This document shows positions 1 through 8,903 of a stretch of 64,000 bases of DNA, piece by piece. The notes under the pieces were generated by a model. That model worked only from the letters and a program-made list of their open reading frames with translations. It did not search any database and was not told where the DNA came from. Source of the stretch: JARRQJ01 sp963810615 (GTDB taxonomy: Bacteria > Pseudomonadota > Gammaproteobacteria > DRLM01); assembly GCA_963810615.1 (NCBI GenBank), contig CAWEOA010000001.1:124001-188000 (forward strand). The letters are read 5' to 3'. Position numbers and translations under genes: made by a program. The number at the start of each line of letters is the position of its first letter. The stretch's first letter is position 1.

Positions 1-441
1 ATCGAGAAATGGCAGCTGCATAAGCGTATCGCCTTGCACACGGTCAGCCTGGTCGGGGTCTCGCCCAAGCGCATCGTGTTGGGTTTCATGCTGGCGACCG
101 GCTTCCTGTCGTGGTGGATCAGCAATACGGCGGCGGCCATGATGATGGTCACCATCGGCGTCGCCTTGCTGCATCAACTGAGCGGTGGCGATGGAGCAAT
201 AGCGGACTCTGACGAGGCCGGTCGTTCCAATTTCGGCACGGCGTTGATGTTGGGCATCGCCTATGCAGCCTCCATCGGCGGGGTGGCGACACTGATCGGC
301 ACGCCGCCCAACGCCATTGTGTTCTGCAGTCGCCAGGTCACCATACCGCAAATGGTGCGGGCGGGGTTGTGGCTGAATCTGTTCGGGACGCTGTTGATTA
401 CCTTGTTCGTGACCGCTTTTTACAAACAGATTGCGTCCTGA
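1..441 (+). CDS. DASS/SLC13-type anion transporter, 5' cut off, internally deleted
   Basis: The frame is open from base 1, so the start lies outside the window. The visible protein has the first signature of the DASS (divalent anion:Na+ symporter) family: the SNT motif in WWISNTAAAMM, then AYAASIGGVATLIGTPPN, both typical of the N-terminal half. Directly after TPPN the sequence continues as VTIPQMVRAGLWLNL and stops 30 residues later. In full-length relatives, as I know them, that tail belongs to the extreme C terminus, where it follows a second TPPNAIVF motif. The central and second transport repeat (roughly 170-200 residues) therefore seems to be missing in frame, with the join at the shared TPPN motif. 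Transport function is doubtful. The stop overlaps the longest NnrS frame by 11 bases. Confidence 0.75.
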   Translation: MEKWQLHKRIALHTVSLVGVSPKRIVLGFMLATGFLSWWISNTAAAMMMVTIGVALLHQLSGGDGAIADSDEAGRSNFGTALMLGIAYAASIGGVATLIGTPPNAIVFCSRQVTIPQMVRAGLWLNLFGTLLITLFVTAFYKQIAS

Positions 442-1672
442 GCAAAAGAATGTGCCCATTAGAAAGGAGACGATCATAGAACCTTCGTTATCACAACCAG
501 TACGTGCCTCAAAGCCGTCCGGTCCGGCCTTGTTCCGCTTGGGGTTTCGACCTTTTTTTCTGTTGGCGGGGATTGCCGCCGTGGTGCTGATGGCGATTTG
601 GCTGCTGGGCTATACCAAACGTGATCCACTGCTGACCTATTACGGATCAAGTGGTTGGCATGCGCACGAGATGCTGTTTGGTTATGTGGTGGCGGTGATT
701 GCGGGCTTTCTGCTGACTGCGGTGCGTAATTGGACGGAAAGCGCTCCCCTGCGGGGAATACCGCTGGCCGCCTTGAGTTCATTGTGGCTGGCGGGACGAA
801 TCCTGCCCTTGTTTCTGGGTGTTCCTCCCTGGTTGGTGGCCGCGGTCGACCTGGCCTTTTTGCCGATACTGGCGCTGATATTGGCAATTCCCCTGCTGCG
901 TGCTGGCCAAAAAAGAAATTTGTTCATCCCCGTGCTGCTGCTGGTATTGATGGTGGCCAATGCCTTGGTCCACATGGAGTGGCTGGGTTATGCGATGGAT
1001 AGCGCACGTCTCGGTGTAGTGCTGGCAATCTATACTCTGGTATTGCTGATTACGGCGATTGCCGGCCGGGTAATTCCGTTTTTCATTGAAAGCGCACTGC
1101 CCAAGGTGAAGATACAGCCGCGACCGCTAATAGGATATATGTGCATCATGACGGTGATTATCCTGGCCTTGGCCGACTTGTTTTCGCCCTCGGCCCAGAT
1201 AGTGGTGATATGTGCACTGGCGGCAGCGCTGGTGCATGCGTGGCGTTTGAGCGGCTGGGTGGTGCGGCCCGCCCTGACGCAACCCTTGTTGTGGATATTG
1301 TTGGCGGGTTATGCCTGGCTGGTCGTGGGCTTCACGCTGCTTGCGGTCGCTTATAGCGGATTTATTTCGACCATGATCGCCTTTCATGCCCTGATGGTGG
1401 GCGGCATCGGGGTGATGACTCTCGGCATGATGGCGCGGGTGACACTGGGTCACAGCGGACGTCCGTTGCGCGCCCCGCCGCTGGTGACCCTGGCCTTCAT
1501 CCTGGTGAACATTGCCGCGGCCGTGCGCGTCGCAGGACCGTTGTTGACCCTGCGTTACACGAAGGCGGTGATCGGCGCCGCCGGTGCCTTATGGATCACG
1601 GGTTTCGTGTTATTTTTGCTGGTGTACGCACCAATGCTTATTCAGGCCCGTATCGACGACCGCCCCGGTTGA
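431..1672 (+). CDS. NnrS family membrane protein
   Basis: Polytopic inner-membrane protein of the NnrS family, linked in proteobacteria to nitric oxide and nitrosative stress and reported to bind haem and copper. The family core begins with ALFRLGFRPFFLLAG near residue 34, followed by the WHAHEMLFGY histidine segment and about twelve hydrophobic segments, with a further histidine-rich stretch (FHALMVGGIGVMTLGMMARVTLGHSGR) near the end. The start is uncertain. The TTG at 431 and GTG at 452 have no ribosome binding site. A good one (AAAGGAG, 463-469) is followed only by ATC (473) and ATA (476) in this frame. The overlap with the broken transporter may mean the upstream frame was rearranged. Identity is secure; the exact N terminus is not. 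Confidence 0.87.
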   Translation: MRPEQKNVPIRKETIIEPSLSQPVRASKPSGPALFRLGFRPFFLLAGIAAVVLMAIWLLGYTKRDPLLTYYGSSGWHAHEMLFGYVVAVIAGFLLTAVRNWTESAPLRGIPLAALSSLWLAGRILPLFLGVPPWLVAAVDLAFLPILALILAIPLLRAGQKRNLFIPVLLLVLMVANALVHMEWLGYAMDSARLGVVLAIYTLVLLITAIAGRVIPFFIESALPKVKIQPRPLIGYMCIMTVIILALADLFSPSAQIVVICALAAALVHAWRLSGWVVRPALTQPLLWILLAGYAWLVVGFTLLAVAYSGFISTMIAFHALMVGGIGVMTLGMMARVTLGHSGRPLRAPPLVTLAFILVNIAAAVRVAGPLLTLRYTKAVIGAAGALWITGFVLFLLVYAPMLIQARIDDRPG

Positions 1673-1763
1673 TCGCAGTAGCGGCGCAGCGTGGTGATTG
1701 CTGGGGAGCGGGTGTGAATCGAGGACGAGTCAGGGGGATGTCTCCAAATGTGGGGAGATAGAT

Positions 1764-2987
1764 ATGAAAGCATCGCTGATATCCGGGATGGCCAAGCTAG
1801 GACTGGCAACTGTAGTGTGCTGCGTAACGGTGGTGGCGCAGGCGGCTACTCAGCCGCTGACTTACCATGAGCAAGTCCTGGTCCTTGATGGCGAGCGTCG
1901 CAGCGTGCGGGTGCCCGACGGATTTGAATTGGAGTCATTGACAGCGGCGCTGGATGGTCCGCGTTTATTGACGTTTTCCGCCAATGGCGATCTGTTCATC
2001 GGCTCGAAGTCCGGCCGGATCTATCGCCTGCCACCTCCCTATACATCACCCACGGTATTGGTAACGCTGGACGACTATCCCCACAGCGTGGCATTTCGTA
2101 ACAACGAGATATTCATCGCGCGGACCGACGGTTTATATCGTGCCCCCTATCGGCCGGGGCAACAAGGCCTGGATCCCACCGCTGTGACATTGTTGGCCGC
2201 GCTGCCCGGCGGCAACGGCCATAACAGTCGTACGGTGGCGGTGGGGCCGGACGGGCGGGTGTATTTAAGCCTGGGTATCAGCCACAATTGCAGCGACCAA
2301 TATCTCGATGCCAGTTATCCGCCGGACGATCGGCGCGGCGGGATCATGGTATTGGATGAAGACGGCGGTAAGGCCACGTGGCGCCCCTATGCAACAGGGC
2401 TGCGCAATCCCGTGGGCTTCGCCTGGCAGCCGCATAGCGGTGTGCTCTACGCCAGCAATAACGGGCCGGATCACTGGGGGTTTGATCTGCCGCCGGAATA
2501 TTTCAGCCGTATCGATGCCGGCTCGTTTCACGGCATGCCGTGGTTTCAATATGACGGCCATCGCCTGCAACGGGATAAATGCGTAAAGAGCGCGCCGCCG
2601 CGCCCCCTGCGGGAGGTGACGGTACCGGTGGCGACCTTTCCCGCCCGCAATGCGCCGATGGGAGTGACTTTTGTCCCGGCAGGAGCTTTGAGCAAAGCAT
2701 TGGAAGGGGACGCCGTCGTGGCCTTGCACGGCTCCTGGGCGACGCGGCCCAGCGGAGGATTTTTTGGGGACGGAGCCACTCGGCGACCGCCGAAGATTGT
2801 CGCGGTGCGCTTCAAAGGCGAGCGGGCGCAACGCGTCGATGACCTGATCAGCGGTTTTCAGCTGACGGACGGCAAACGGTGGGCGCGGCCGGTGGGTGTG
2901 GCCATCGGGCCGGACGGCGCCTTGTATTTCACCAGCGATAGCGGAGTCAATGGCCTGTTTCGTTTAAGGCGCGAGCAAGGTCATTAA
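1764..2987 (+). CDS. Secreted PQQ-dependent sugar (sorbosone-type) dehydrogenase
   Basis: Predicted periplasmic six-bladed beta-propeller of the glucose/sorbosone dehydrogenase family, which oxidises aldose sugars with PQQ. The start is the ATG at 1764, preceded by GGGGAG at 1752; it gives a signal peptide of about 27 residues ending in VVAQAA. Propeller motifs follow in order: NGDLFIGSKSGRIYRL, GNGHNSRTVAVGPDGRVYLS, ATGLRNPVGFAW, ASNNGPDHWG and, at the end, PVGVAIGPDGALYFTSD. The length (407 residues) is normal for the soluble class. No PQQ synthesis gene is nearby, so whether the cofactor is made or scavenged cannot be said. The gene stands alone between NnrS and the patatin gene. Confidence 0.85.
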   Translation: MKASLISGMAKLGLATVVCCVTVVAQAATQPLTYHEQVLVLDGERRSVRVPDGFELESLTAALDGPRLLTFSANGDLFIGSKSGRIYRLPPPYTSPTVLVTLDDYPHSVAFRNNEIFIARTDGLYRAPYRPGQQGLDPTAVTLLAALPGGNGHNSRTVAVGPDGRVYLSLGISHNCSDQYLDASYPPDDRRGGIMVLDEDGGKATWRPYATGLRNPVGFAWQPHSGVLYASNNGPDHWGFDLPPEYFSRIDAGSFHGMPWFQYDGHRLQRDKCVKSAPPRPLREVTVPVATFPARNAPMGVTFVPAGALSKALEGDAVVALHGSWATRPSGGFFGDGATRRPPKIVAVRFKGERAQRVDDLISGFQLTDGKRWARPVGVAIGPDGALYFTSDSGVNGLFRLRREQGH

Positions 2988-3115
2988 GCACCGCTATTCC
3001 CATATGGAATACGGATACGCGGCAGGAATACGATTGGCGTTGTCCTGGCGGATACGACTACCGCATAATTGTGCGCAAGCTGCGGTTTACTCCTTGAAGC
3101 GGTATAGTCATCAGC

Positions 3116-4012
3116 ATGTCAGGAAATAAAACAGTCTCCTTGGTTCTGGGCAGCGGCGGAGCGCGCGGCATGGCCCATATCGGAATCATTGATGAACTTG
3201 TACGCAACGGCTTTGAGATCAAGGCCATTTCCGGTTCGTCGATGGGTGCTTTGATCGGAGGCATTTACGCCATGGGTCAACTCGATGTCTATACCCGGTG
3301 GGTGACGGGCCTGGAACGTCGCGACGTTATTCGTTTACTGGATCTGACCTTTGCCCGTAGCGGCCTGATTAAGGGTGATCGTATCATTTCCGTGTTGAAG
3401 TCTTTGATAGGCGATGCCAACATCGAAGACTTGCCGATTCGATTCACCGCTGTGGCAACCGAAGTCGAGGATGAAAAAGAGGTGTGGTTTAATCATGGTT
3501 CATTGTTCGACGCGATTCGAGCCTCGATCTCCATCCCCACGGTGTTTACTCCCCACCATTATTGCGGTAAACACTTCCTGGACGGCGGCTTAATCAATCC
3601 TATCCCCATCGCGCCGACCCTCGAGGATGAAACGGATCTGACCATCGCGGTCAATCTGAGCGGCAAGCCGGAGAAAGCGGTTGAGATCAAGCCTCCGGCG
3701 TCAAAAGATAATAATCAGCAGCGCAACAGTTATCAGATACGCATCGCCCAATTTATCGATGAGCTTAAGCTGCGTTTTGATAGGCAGCCGGAAGGTGCAT
3801 TGGGCGTATTGGATGTGATTATCAAATCCATGAATATCATGGAAAACACGCTGGCGGAAACACAGCTCATTACTTACTCGCCGGATATCATCATAGAAAT
3901 TCCAAGAAATGTCTGTAATTTCTATGAGTTTCACCGCGCCCGGGAGATGATAGATGTCGGGCGGAAAAAAACTAAGGCAGTTTTAGCGCACTATGCAAAA
4001 CAGCATGCATAG
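3116..4012 (+). CDS. Patatin-like phospholipase (RssA-type)
   Basis: Serine lipid hydrolase with a Ser-Asp dyad. The oxyanion-hole glycines are in GSGGARG (residues 12-18), the nucleophile is Ser42 in GSSMG, and the catalytic Asp is in the DGG motif near residue 156. The 298-residue size and lack of a signal peptide fit the small cytoplasmic RssA/YchK type. The substrate is not known for this subfamily. A TATAGT hexamer about 10 bases before the ATG could be a -10 box, but no convincing -35 is seen. Confidence 0.9.
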   Translation: MSGNKTVSLVLGSGGARGMAHIGIIDELVRNGFEIKAISGSSMGALIGGIYAMGQLDVYTRWVTGLERRDVIRLLDLTFARSGLIKGDRIISVLKSLIGDANIEDLPIRFTAVATEVEDEKEVWFNHGSLFDAIRASISIPTVFTPHHYCGKHFLDGGLINPIPIAPTLEDETDLTIAVNLSGKPEKAVEIKPPASKDNNQQRNSYQIRIAQFIDELKLRFDRQPEGALGVLDVIIKSMNIMENTLAETQLITYSPDIIIEIPRNVCNFYEFHRAREMIDVGRKKTKAVLAHYAKQHA

Positions 4013-4045
4013 CACTCATTACAATCAAGCTTCTTGCCGACGCTA

Positions 4046-4459
4046 ATGCTGAAGATCTCCAGGCAGATTTCGATCCCGGATAGTGAGATCCATATCGCTG
4101 CGGTGCGCGCGCAGGGCGCGGGAGGGCAGAATGTCAATAAGGTATCGTCCGCGGTTCATTTGCGCTTCGATATCAAGTCTTCATCTCTGCCCCCGGCCTA
4201 TAAGGAGCGCTTGTCCGCGCTGCATGACAAGCGCATCACCGCCGAGGGGATCGTGGTAATAAAGGCGCAACAATACCGTAGTCTGGAAAAAAATCGGGAG
4301 CAGGCCTTGCTCAGGCTTCAAGCGCTCATCAAAAGAGTGGCCGTGATGCCAAAAAAACGAAAGCCTACCAAGCCGCCGCAGTCTTCCCGAAGACAGCGAC
4401 TGGACGAGAAGGCTAAACGGGGACGAATCAAGACCCTTAGGGCCAAGATAAGCGAGTGA
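4046..4459 (+). CDS. arfB: Peptidyl-tRNA hydrolase ArfB, ribosome rescue
   Basis: Codon-independent release factor that frees ribosomes stalled on truncated mRNA. The catalytic GGQ is at residues 26-28, in a context (GAGGQNVNKVSSAVHLRFDI) typical of ArfB/ICT1. The lysine- and arginine-rich tail (from KKRKPTK to the end) is the part that enters the empty mRNA channel. At 137 residues it is the size of E. coli YaeJ and lacks the codon-recognition domain of RF1/RF2. I take the ATG at 4046; an in-frame TTG at 4034 would add four residues. Confidence 0.95.
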   Translation: MLKISRQISIPDSEIHIAAVRAQGAGGQNVNKVSSAVHLRFDIKSSSLPPAYKERLSALHDKRITAEGIVVIKAQQYRSLEKNREQALLRLQALIKRVAVMPKKRKPTKPPQSSRRQRLDEKAKRGRIKTLRAKISE

Positions 4460-4557
4460 CTCATAACGAAAGGGTGGATTGTATAAAATTGCGATGCCGT
4501 GCCGATGGTCTGGAAGCTTGGAGCTTGGTTCGTAAACTATGAACGGAAGGATAAAGT

Positions 4558-5226
4558 TTGAATATTCAGCTTGACGCTTATGAGGTCCGTGTCATCGGCA
4601 GCTTGATCGAAAAAGAGCATACTACGCCGGAGCAATATCCGCTCTCGCTCAATGCGCTCACCAATGCCTGCAATCAAAAGAGCAGTAGAGATCCGGTCAT
4701 GGATCTGGATGAAGGGATGGTGCAAGAAACCGTGGACGGGTTGATTAAGAAGCGGTTGGTCAGCGAGAAAACCGGCTTCGGAAGCCGGGTAGTCAAATAT
4801 CAACATCGGTTTTGCAATACCGATTTCGGTGATTTGACATTCTCTGCGCAAGAATTGGGGATTATTTGTGTGCTGCTGTTGCGCGGGGCGCAGACGCCGG
4901 GTGAATTGCGGATTCGCAGCGAACGCTTATGCAAGTTTAGTGATGTGCAGGAGACCGAAGCCGTCCTTGAACGCCTGATGGAGCGTGAAGATGGGCCGTT
5001 TGTCGTGAGATTACCCCGTGAACTGGGAAAGCGTGAATCACGATACGCACATCTTTTCTGCGGTGATGTTGAGTTTTCGCCTCCGCTGGAAGGCTCGGAT
5101 GGGTCAGGGCCGGCCTCACTTAGCGGTCATGACCGGCTTGGGCTTATGCAGAAGGATTTACAGGCCTTGCGTGACGAAATCGAAGAGATCAAGCGTCGAC
5201 TCGATCTGATATCACCTGAACACTAG
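4558..5226 (+). CDS. yceH: YceH family protein (DUF480)
   Basis: Small helical protein of the DUF480/UPF0502 family with two tandem winged-helix-like domains and no assigned function. The family opening is recognised in LDAYEVRVIGSLIEKEHTTP and NALTNACNQKSSRDPV. The C terminus (LQKDLQALRDEIEEIKRRLDLI-like) is a predicted coiled coil. Translation probably starts at TTG 4558, preceded by GGAAGG about 7 bases upstream. The next gene starts 3 bases after the stop, so the two are probably co-transcribed and coupled. Confidence 0.9.
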   Translation: MNIQLDAYEVRVIGSLIEKEHTTPEQYPLSLNALTNACNQKSSRDPVMDLDEGMVQETVDGLIKKRLVSEKTGFGSRVVKYQHRFCNTDFGDLTFSAQELGIICVLLLRGAQTPGELRIRSERLCKFSDVQETEAVLERLMEREDGPFVVRLPRELGKRESRYAHLFCGDVEFSPPLEGSDGSGPASLSGHDRLGLMQKDLQALRDEIEEIKRRLDLISPEH

Positions 5227-5229
5227 AAA

Positions 5230-6162
5230 GTGAATAAACCTATGGTTGACATAGCTGTATTGAACCAAGAGTACGCAGTCGCCGGAAAAGTAATCTTCAA
5301 GGCCGGCCCCGGCGGTCTGCCGCTTGTGGAGTTGAGCAGCACCCACGGCAGCGCGGTGGTCGCATTGCAAGGCGGTCACTTGCTCAGCTGGATTCCACGA
5401 GGTGAACAGCCTGTCATATGGCTGTCAAAGGATGCAAAATTCGCTCCTGGCAAGTCGATTCGTGGGGGTGTTCCGGTGTGTTGGCCCTGGTTTGGGCCTC
5501 ATTCTGGGGAGGCAAGTTTTCCCGCCCACGGTTTTGCTCGGACTGTGCCCTGGCAAGTGATTGCCGCAGAAAAATATGGCGACGGCGGCACGCGCCTGGT
5601 GCTGAGCCTGGAGCATAATGCTACTACTCGTCGCTATTGGCCGTTCTCAAGCGAGGTAACTTTGCGGATCAGCTTGGCCGCCGCATTGGAGATCGAACTT
5701 ATCACGCGCAATACCGGTGTGACGCCGATTACCATAGGCGAAGCCCTGCATACATATTTTGAAGTCGGGAATGTGCGTGAAATCGCTATCCGGGGCCTTG
5801 AAGATTGCGAATTTGTCGATAAGGTTGACTGCGGCAAGAACAAGCGTCAGCAAGGCCCGGTCACATTTAGCGGCGAACTGGATCGCGTGTATCTCAACAC
5901 AATCAGCGATTGTCTGATTGATGATCCCGGTCTCAATCGTCGCATTCGCATCCAAAAGCGGGGCAGCCGATCGACCGTGGTGTGGAACCCTTGGCATGAA
6001 AAGGCCGCCAAGATGGGAGACCTTGGTGAGCAAGGTTATCTGAATATGGTATGCGTCGAGAGCGCCAACGCCGCAGACAATACAGTATCAATCTCTGCAG
6101 GGGATGAGCATCACCTTGCGGCCATCTACCGAGTCGAAGCCTTGCCGAAGCAGCATTCCTGA
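5230..6162 (+). CDS. D-hexose-6-phosphate mutarotase (YeaD)
   Basis: Aldose-1-epimerase superfamily enzyme that interconverts anomers of glucose-6-phosphate and related sugars. The beta-sandwich landmarks are GGHLLSWIPRGEQPVIWLS, then IRGGVPVCWPWFG, the catalytic histidine region FPAHGFAR, and EALHTYFEVGN. The catalytic Glu lies in the C-terminal part (MVCVESAN). It starts at GTG 5230, right after yceH. The length of 310 residues is slightly above that of E. coli YeaD. Confidence 0.93.
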   Translation: MNKPMVDIAVLNQEYAVAGKVIFKAGPGGLPLVELSSTHGSAVVALQGGHLLSWIPRGEQPVIWLSKDAKFAPGKSIRGGVPVCWPWFGPHSGEASFPAHGFARTVPWQVIAAEKYGDGGTRLVLSLEHNATTRRYWPFSSEVTLRISLAAALEIELITRNTGVTPITIGEALHTYFEVGNVREIAIRGLEDCEFVDKVDCGKNKRQQGPVTFSGELDRVYLNTISDCLIDDPGLNRRIRIQKRGSRSTVVWNPWHEKAAKMGDLGEQGYLNMVCVESANAADNTVSISAGDEHHLAAIYRVEALPKQHS

Positions 6163-6199
6163 TATGCGGCCAATTATCGCCGGCAATGATCCGATTAAT

Positions 6200-8704
6200 T
6201 CAGCTGGCGACTTTCTTTTGCATGTCATCGAGCAGGTTGTTGAAGGATGAATCCACCAGGAAGCTCAAATCATCGGCCAGAATGGCGCGGCCTGTACGTA
6301 GGCTTTCTTCCAGTTCCTGAGTTGATACTTCCCGGGTTTTCAGGCCTTCATGGTTGGTGAACAGATAGCTGCCCAATACCGAGCTGATCCAGGCCAGGGT
6401 CTCCATGGATTTGGTACCGTCTTCCTGATGGAATTCAAACCAGATGCCCGGGACCAAATTTCTTACTAGCTCAGAGCATTCATCCTCGACAATGTCGGGT
6501 TCTGGATTACTCTCCGTGGCACTGGCGGCGGCAGGCAGATCGTAGTCGTCCACAATGTCCCCACCGAACAGATTCAGATTGATATCCAATCGCTCGGTTT
6601 GATTCTGACTATCATCGTTCAAGCTGGGAGGCAGATCCTGGCCGAGCACCCTGATTTCTTCGACGACTATCGAGCCGACCTGGTGGGGTCTTTGTTCGGC
6701 TGCTGGAGCGGTGGTCTCCTTTAATATCGGTGGATCTACATGAGTATTAGCATTATTGTTCATGGTGGTTTCTGGCTCCTTGTCGACTGCATCCATAGGC
6801 TGCGCTTCGGAATTCACTAGTCTGGCATGGCAGCTGCTCAATTTTTCCATGAATCTATCCTGCTCGACCGTATCCATCGACATCAAACGCATGCCTTCCT
6901 CCATCCCGGGAAGCAAGGTCGGCAGCATATCCACCAATTTTTTTCTATCCTTCAATGTGGGTTTGGGCAGGGTGCTCCATATAAGGAGGTCTAGCATCTC
7001 CAATTTGCTTCTCCAGGATTCGCTTTCCTGACCCTCTTTCATATAGGTGACGATTAGCAGATTCTTCCAGCATTCCATGGCGAAGCTTCTGATGAACTGT
7101 GGGAAGGGTTTGCCTTCCAGTCTGCGCTCGATCTCTTCGCTTGATAAAGATTCCGCGATCAGAAGGCGTTCTCGACCTTGGATTAATTTCTTGGTTTCCT
7201 CGATATTCTCATCGAAATGGGATTGATGATTCGCGAGGTGGGATTCCAATTCGGAGATTGCGGTCTCGAAGACGCCGATATCAGTATCGAATTCATCCAG
7301 TATCTTTTGCACACAGTCCGAGACGCCTTTATACAGGGAGCCTTGCTCGTCATCCGCGTTTAAGAGCCCGATGGTAGACTGCGCCAGGGTATTCAGCAGA
7401 CGCCGCGCCGGATGATTTCTCATGGAGAAAAACGTGTTGTCCAGCATCGCCGCCTTGAGAACCGGAATTTGCAGCCGACCGATCAAGGCTTTAGCCTTGT
7501 CGGGTACTTTTGGGTTCTCAAAAATATAATCGAACAGCAGTGCGACGATTTCAATGATCATTGCGTCGCCTTTTTCGTCTTCCTTGGGGAGGGGGCTGTT
7601 CTTGATACTCCATAATACATTGGCCGTTCCCTGTGCCAAGGCGGAGGTGTCGATAGCCGAGGTATCCATGCCTAGGGCATCCCATTGCCCCTTTTGCATA
7701 AATGTTAGACTCTGCAAAGTATTCGGCATGCCTTGAGTCGAACCCGGCATCATCCCCGGCACGCCTTGCATGCCGGGATTGAATTCCCCCGGCATTCCTT
7801 GCGTCGGACTATATGTTGCCATGTTGGGCATTCCCTGGAAGGAAGGTCCGGAATACACTCCTCCGCTAGAGGGGAGGTTGTTGGTGCTAAATATCTGGGA
7901 AAAAGCCGAAAGAAAATCGGTTTCGCCGCCGTTGCCACTCTGGCCGGCCGCCACGCCGTTTATAAAGACCCCTTGTGCAGGATTGTCCCGGCCGATCTGG
8001 GTGGGGATCTTGGGCAGAATGCCGCTCATTGCCATGTGGTTGTTGATGTCGTGATAAACCTGTTGAATGGTTTCGCAGAGATAGCGATCAATCAATTTGA
8101 GCACTATCAGTTTAATATCGACGCCCGAATCAATCTTCCCGCAGGCCATCTTACAGGCGATGCAGATGGACTTCGGGCCGATGGGATTCGCCTCGGTTTC
8201 AAGATCCTTTTTGCCGAGCAGCAGTCCGACCCGCTTATCCAGTCCGTAGATCTCGTTGTGGCAAAGCGTGCTGATCTTGTCGGCCAGTGTGGTGATGGCA
8301 AGCGATTCTTCCAGATCATCATCTTCGACCAGGCTCAGGCCGATGTCGGCCATGGAGGGGGTATTGCTTTGCGTCTGGAGCGAGAACTTATTTTCTATGA
8401 TTTCGTCGGATTTTTCCTTGAAGTGCTCTCTGAAAGACGCTTCAATCTCCTTGCGCTTCAGGCGGATCTCGCGCATGGCATCGAAATAGTGGCTTTGCAG
8501 GGTATTATTACTGGCTTTGTCCGCCAAGGCGAATAAGCTGTCGTCGACGTTATCCATGGCTCGGGCCAAGGCCTCGGCCGTTCGTTCCAGCACCGTGTTT
8601 CTGCAGTCCTGCAGCAATCGGGATGAAGTAGACGATCCTGACTTCTTGGTTAAGCCAGCATAGTCCTGTATCTGCACGATGTTTCCTGAGATTTTGTCGG
8701 CCAT
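6200..8704 (-). CDS. Large DUF1631 family protein
   Basis: About 834 residues, mostly helical, soluble, no signal peptide or membrane segment. The sequence matches what I know of DUF1631, a proteobacterial family of unknown function sometimes mislabelled thymidine phosphorylase. The ATG at 8704 is preferred over one at 8776 because GGGGAAAGG lies 8-9 bases before it and homologous-looking sequence begins there (MADKISGNIVQI). A low-complexity Gly-Met-Pro-rich linker with several QGMPG-type units sits at about residues 285-345. The last ~120 residues (GIWFEFHQEDG onwards) look like a small beta domain joined through an acidic linker. Divergent to the HDOD gene, which may hint at signalling, but this is only context. 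Confidence 0.75.
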   Translation of the reverse strand: MADKISGNIVQIQDYAGLTKKSGSSTSSRLLQDCRNTVLERTAEALARAMDNVDDSLFALADKASNNTLQSHYFDAMREIRLKRKEIEASFREHFKEKSDEIIENKFSLQTQSNTPSMADIGLSLVEDDDLEESLAITTLADKISTLCHNEIYGLDKRVGLLLGKKDLETEANPIGPKSICIACKMACGKIDSGVDIKLIVLKLIDRYLCETIQQVYHDINNHMAMSGILPKIPTQIGRDNPAQGVFINGVAAGQSGNGGETDFLSAFSQIFSTNNLPSSGGVYSGPSFQGMPNMATYSPTQGMPGEFNPGMQGVPGMMPGSTQGMPNTLQSLTFMQKGQWDALGMDTSAIDTSALAQGTANVLWSIKNSPLPKEDEKGDAMIIEIVALLFDYIFENPKVPDKAKALIGRLQIPVLKAAMLDNTFFSMRNHPARRLLNTLAQSTIGLLNADDEQGSLYKGVSDCVQKILDEFDTDIGVFETAISELESHLANHQSHFDENIEETKKLIQGRERLLIAESLSSEEIERRLEGKPFPQFIRSFAMECWKNLLIVTYMKEGQESESWRSKLEMLDLLIWSTLPKPTLKDRKKLVDMLPTLLPGMEEGMRLMSMDTVEQDRFMEKLSSCHARLVNSEAQPMDAVDKEPETTMNNNANTHVDPPILKETTAPAAEQRPHQVGSIVVEEIRVLGQDLPPSLNDDSQNQTERLDINLNLFGGDIVDDYDLPAAASATESNPEPDIVEDECSELVRNLVPGIWFEFHQEDGTKSMETLAWISSVLGSYLFTNHEGLKTREVSTQELEESLRTGRAILADDLSFLVDSSFNNLLDDMQKKVAS

Positions 8705-8903
8705 AGAATTAACCTTTCCCCTGCCGGGTGCCGCTAATAATCGTGAGGGAAATATTGCAAGAAAATCCGTCTCCAATCTGTGATTGAGTACTCAGATACA
8801 AAGGGAAAAACATGGTGATATGTGTTGGACTTCAAGAAATGATACAGATGCCGACATAACGTGAATCAGATCACAAAAGTAGAGATTTCGGGTAAACGGG
8901 ACG

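Noticed and set aside
7733..8536. 267-codon plus-strand frame
   Set aside because: Lies entirely inside the minus-strand DUF1631 gene, has no ribosome binding site and no recognisable domain; a shadow of that gene.
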